Assembly (NCBI RefSeq): GCF_017901135.1
Contig: NZ_CP072801.1
Location: 2,725,501 to 2,789,500, forward strand
Direction of reading: 5' to 3'
Length of the DNA stretch: 64,000 nt
Source of the DNA: Thiothrix litoralis
GTDB taxonomy: Bacteria; Pseudomonadota; Gammaproteobacteria; Thiotrichales; Thiotrichaceae
In this document: positions 61,088-64,000 of the stretch, one piece after another
Layout: each line of letters starts with the position of its first letter
Numbering within the stretch: the first letter of the stretch is position 1
Program-made: the position numbers and the translations under genes
Notes under the pieces: model-generated
What the model was told of the DNA's origin: nothing
Seen by the model: only the letters and a program-made list of their open reading frames with translations
Database searches by the model: none

Positions 61088-62037
61088 ACCAACAAACGAC
61101 GGTAAGTATTCACACGATTAGACCAACCAGCCAGCCAGCGGCTTTCACCGTTTGCAGGCGGGGAATTCCGTACCCGACGTTCCAAAACGCGCATGGCAGC
61201 ATCGGCAAATGCGTGTAATGCCTGCTCACCGGGGCGTGAGGGACGCATTTCCTCCAATACCTGCAATAAACCCCAGTTCTGGCCGTTATAGCCACCGCTG
61301 CGGTTCAAGCCTTCGCCCTTGAAATTGGTGTAATCAATCAGCGCATACCACCCACCCGGTGTATTGGCAACAGCATTGAGGTTATTGACAATCTGTGGAC
61401 GCAGGTGCTCAGGGGTATTATTCACCAGCTTAGGCATGGCACGACGGGTACGATCAACGATGAACTGGGTTTGCAAATCACGGGTTTGGAACAAGAAATT
61501 CTGCAATTCCTGCACCTGTCCAGTTTGCTTGGCCTGCATCAACTCACCCTTGCTCCGCCACGGTGCACCACCTGTCACGGACAACCATGCGGGCGGCTGC
61601 ACACCGCGTGCCTGCATATAAGCCAACAATTCGGGGAAAGTGCTACCAAAGCGCTGCCGACGACCGTCAGCCGGATACCAGGTAAAATGCCCGATACCCA
61701 TTGAAGCGAAGTTTTCACCATCATTCCAATGCACCAGATTATCGACATTACCGCCACCTTCATTCTTGAAGATTTGCTCACCAATCACCCGTAATTCCAC
61801 CGGGGAAAGCCCCGGCATACCGTTGCTCGCATATTGGCGAGGGGGGCTAGTGTTTTGCGAACTATAATGAGAAGTATTTTGCGCTGCCGGATTTTGTACA
61901 CTGAAGGCGGGGGATACAGTACTGGCTTGTGGGACTGCGGTCTTACCCCCGCCCCGTGTCATTTGGGAGTGGGGGCTGCACGCAGACAGGCCGAGACTAG
62001 CAAGGGCGGCAAGCGCCATCACCGTTTTTGTATTCAT
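61084..62037 (-). CDS. Lysozyme-like lipoprotein (paralogue A)
   Basis: 317-residue lipoprotein: lipobox LSAC (C20), a Ser/Gln/Pro-rich linker to about 75, then a conserved domain. The stretch IFKNEGGG (E93), HWNDGENFASMGIGH (D106, S112, H117) resembles phage T4-type lysozymes, where Glu, Asp and Thr sit in the same order before an IGIGH-type turn. C-terminal part (GGYNGQNWGLLQVLEEM, WLAGWSNRVNTY) is shared with the next gene. Muramidase activity is an inference from motif order, not established. Confidence 0.78.
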   Translation of the reverse strand: MNTKTVMALAALASLGLSACSPHSQMTRGGGKTAVPQASTVSPAFSVQNPAAQNTSHYSSQNTSPPRQYASNGMPGLSPVELRVIGEQIFKNEGGGNVDNLVHWNDGENFASMGIGHFTWYPADGRRQRFGSTFPELLAYMQARGVQPPAWLSVTGGAPWRSKGELMQAKQTGQVQELQNFLFQTRDLQTQFIVDRTRRAMPKLVNNTPEHLRPQIVNNLNAVANTPGGWYALIDYTNFKGEGLNRSGGYNGQNWGLLQVLEEMRPSRPGEQALHAFADAAMRVLERRVRNSPPANGESRWLAGWSNRVNTYRRLLV

Positions 62038-62128
62038 GACTGATTCCCTCTTATTATTATTTTTAGGGAACTATAAGGGAAAATTGCCCGTCACGATGCA
62101 TTAACCCGACGAGCGATACAAAGGACAA

Positions 62129-63118
62129 TTACACGCCAGGGTAGCGATAAGTATTCACCCGGTTAGACCAACCTGCCAACCAGCGGGCTTCATTGCGGGC
62201 TGGCGGCGAATTCCGTATCCGTCGTACCAGCACCCGACTGGCTGCATCGGCAAAAGAATGCAAGGCTTGCTGGCCCGGTTGACTAGGCTGCATATCATCC
62301 AGCACCTGTAACAAACCCCAGTTTTGACCGTTATAGCCACCGGCGTTATTCAAGCCTTCGCCCTTGAAATTGACGTAATCCACCAGTGCATACCAGCCAC
62401 CCGGCGTATTGGCAATCGCATTCAGGTTTTGTGCAACACGAGTACGGGAAGCCGCCGGGGCAGCATTCACCAGTTTCGGCATGGCGCGGCGAGCGCGTTC
62501 CACGATATAAGCAGCTTGCAATAAGCGCGTTTGATACAACAGGTTCTGTAATTCTTGCACTTGCCCGGTTTGTTTGGCGTGCATCAGCTCCGCCTTGGTG
62601 CGCCACGGTGCGCCTTGATAACGTGCTTGCTGTACCCAAACAGGTAATGCCACACCGCTGGACTGCAAATGCCCCAGCAAGTCCGGGAAGGTATTGCCAA
62701 AACGCGCCTGCCGACCCGCTGGATACCAAGTAAAGTGACCCAAACCCATCGACGCGAAGTTTTCGCCGTCATTCCAATGCACCAGCTTGTCCGGGTCGCT
62801 ACCGCTTTCATTTTTGAAAATACGATCAGCAATCATCATGAGTTCGTTACTGGACATTTGCGGTAATACAAGGCCTCCAGCACTCCCCGTAGGCGCAGGC
62901 GTATAAGCTGGGGTACGCGCACCTTGGCTACCGCCGTATTGCGCAACTTTGGGACGTGTTCCAGTGGTTTTTTTCGCAACGGAAACTTTTTTCTTGGCCC
63001 CGAACAGCAGTTCATCCGTTTCATCTTGCTGTGCTGAGTGGATAGTCTGTGTGCTGCACCCCGATACCCCAATCGTGACAGCAATTGCCATCAGTGTCCC
63101 CCACGCTTGAATGCGCAT
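62129..63118 (-). CDS. Lysozyme-like lipoprotein (paralogue B)
   Basis: 329-residue paralogue of the next gene downstream; lipobox VSGC (C21), a Lys/Thr/Pro-rich linker, then FKNESG (E104), HWNDGENFASMGLGH (D117, S123) and the same C-terminal block. The two genes are tandem, 91 bp apart, likely a duplication. Position upstream and the divergent linkers suggest similar enzymes with different reach from the membrane. Confidence 0.78.
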   Translation of the reverse strand: MRIQAWGTLMAIAVTIGVSGCSTQTIHSAQQDETDELLFGAKKKVSVAKKTTGTRPKVAQYGGSQGARTPAYTPAPTGSAGGLVLPQMSSNELMMIADRIFKNESGSDPDKLVHWNDGENFASMGLGHFTWYPAGRQARFGNTFPDLLGHLQSSGVALPVWVQQARYQGAPWRTKAELMHAKQTGQVQELQNLLYQTRLLQAAYIVERARRAMPKLVNAAPAASRTRVAQNLNAIANTPGGWYALVDYVNFKGEGLNNAGGYNGQNWGLLQVLDDMQPSQPGQQALHSFADAASRVLVRRIRNSPPARNEARWLAGWSNRVNTYRYPGV

Positions 63119-63234
63119 GTCGTTAGCCCCTTGTTATTATCAGCATTTAATTTGAATAATTGCCGCGTATTAATAATCTAGAACAACTTTACCTATGCTT
63201 AATTAGTTTATCTTATTGAGATAAATAACAAAAA

Positions 63235-63257
63235 ACCCGCAGAAAGCGGGCTTTTGG
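63235..63257 (-). terminator. Rho-independent terminator after gatC
   Basis: On the minus strand a stem AAAAGCCCGC / GCGGGTTTTTT with a 5-nt loop and a T-run, 30-50 bp after the gatC stop. It marks the end of the gatB-gatC transcript. Confidence 0.85.
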
Positions 63258-63285
63258 GGGAGACTGCGAGTGTAATAATCCAGCG

Positions 63286-63573
63286 TTACTCAATCACTTT
63301 TGGTACCAGATACAGCCCCTTCTCCACCTCTGGCGCGATGGCCTGATACTGTGCGCGGTGATCGGTTTCCGTCACCACGTCTTCACGCAAGCGTTGCACC
63401 ATGTCCAGCGGATGCGCCATTGGTTCAACACCCGTGGTATCCACCGCACTCAACTGATCCACCAGATTGAGGATATTGGAAAGGCTTTGGGTATAAGCCG
63501 CCAGCCGTTCCTCTGGCACGGCCAGACGCGCCAGACGGGCTACTTTTTTCACTTCATCTTCAGAAATGGCCAT
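63286..63573 (-). CDS. gatC: Aspartyl/glutamyl-tRNA amidotransferase subunit C
   Basis: 95 residues; small chaperone-like subunit that wraps GatA and GatB in the GatCAB complex converting Glu-tRNA(Gln) and Asp-tRNA(Asn) to the amide forms. Sequence VKKVARLARLAVPEERLAAYTQSLSNILNLVDQL is typical. It starts 2 bp after gatB, an unusual order because gatC commonly comes first (gatC-gatA-gatB). Terminator follows. Confidence 0.95.
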   Translation of the reverse strand: MAISEDEVKKVARLARLAVPEERLAAYTQSLSNILNLVDQLSAVDTTGVEPMAHPLDMVQRLREDVVTETDHRAQYQAIAPEVEKGLYLVPKVIE

Positions 63574-63575
63574 GC

Positions 63576-64000
63576 TCAGCCCTCCAGCTTTTGTTTGAGG
63601 ATGTCGTTCAAGGTGTTGGGGTTAGCCTTGCCTTTGGAAGCACGCATCGCTTGTCCCACAAAGAAACCAAACAGCTTGTCTTTACCGCTGCGGTATTCCG
63701 CTACCTGCCCCGGATTTTTGGCAATGATTTCGTCAATCATCGCTTCAATCGCGCTGGTATCGGTGATTTGCTTCAAGCCTTTCTGGTCGATGACCGCATC
63801 GGCAGAACCTTCACCTTTCCACATCGCCTCGAACACTTCGCGAGCAATCTTGTTGGACACGGTGTTGTCTTGAATGCGCTGGAGCAATTCCACCAAAGCC
63901 GCACTGCTGACTGGCGCTGCGGTAATATCCAGATCGTGATCTGCCAAGGTTTTGCTGACTTCGCCATTCACCCAGTTGGCGGCGAGCTTGGCGTCACCGC
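63576..64000 (-). CDS. gatB: Aspartyl/glutamyl-tRNA amidotransferase subunit B, C-terminal part
   Basis: Only the C-terminal GatB/YqeY tail domain (about 141 codons) is in the window; the start is beyond 64000. [11 protein letters not shown] near the window edge, [27 protein letters not shown] and the end [26 protein letters not shown] identify it. It precedes gatC by 2 bp. Confidence 0.95.
   Translation of the reverse strand, partial: GDAKLAANWVNGEVSKTLADHDLDITAAPVSSAALVELLQRIQDNTVSNKIAREVFEAMWKGEGSADAVIDQKGLKQITDTSAIEAMIDEIIAKNPGQVAEYRSGKDKLFGFFVGQAMRASKGKANPNTLNDILKQKLEG

Overview
The window looks like the chromosome of a gammaproteobacterium, most plausibly Thiotrichales (Thiothrix-like). 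This is inference from gene content and synteny (mrdA-rodA-mltB-rlpA-dacC-ybeD-lipB, lpoA-yraN-diaA, mreBCD, coq7, monomeric icd, amgK-murU); no rRNA, tRNA, insertion sequence, phage or CRISPR was seen. Genes are tightly packed, and several convergent pairs overlap or share their stop codons.

Layout. 1-2.6 kb: end of ccsB, dsbA, coq7. 2.6-10.0 kb (minus strand): elongation/peptidoglycan operon mrdA-rodA-mltB-rlpA-dacC-ybeD-lipB. 10.1-14.2 kb: soluble pyrophosphatase, YaiL family, rsmI, membrane H+-pyrophosphatase. 14.5-18.2 kb: lpoA-yraN-diaA-argA. 18.3-23.3 kb: icd, a secreted EndoU-like nuclease, ampG. 23.3-30.7 kb: a giant collagen-like protein gene (about 1,384 codons) followed by two TPR-type GT2 glycosyltransferases and a DUF2288 gene. 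30.7-35.4 kb (minus): FkbH-like HAD protein, acyl carrier protein, MaoC-SDR fusion, hexapeptide acyltransferase and periplasmic rhodanese, probably one operon from a strong promoter near 35.58 kb. 35.6-39.5 kb: dtd-pip, a DsbA-family protein, hipB with an internally deleted hipA, elaA. 39.5-45.1 kb: MerR regulator with a fatty-acid degradation operon (thiolase, HAD-ECH fusion, acyl-CoA ligase). 45.2-49.4 kb: an XRE regulator fused to an NBR1-type four-tryptophan domain, coupled to a TonB receptor, then a frameshifted lipoprotein gene. 49.5-56.1 kb: ttcA, acsA, amgK-murU, idi, folE2. 56.2-58.6 kb: mreBCD. 58.8-64 kb: hslO, a flavodoxin-like oxidoreductase, ybfF, two paralogous lysozyme-like lipoproteins, and gatC with the end of gatB.

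Themes. Cell-wall synthesis and recycling genes are spread through the window (PBP2/RodA/MreBCD, LpoA, PBP5-type carboxypeptidase, MltB, RlpA, AmpG, AmgK/MurU, two putative muramidase-like lipoproteins). The most unusual part is 23-35.6 kb. It holds a collagen-like surface protein candidate with three in-frame length-variable tandem repeats and an EF-hand-like interruption, with glycosyltransferases directly downstream and an acyl-carrier-protein-based acyl-modification operon next to it. A reasonable but unproven reading is one module for making and decorating a sheath, holdfast or capsule-like surface structure.
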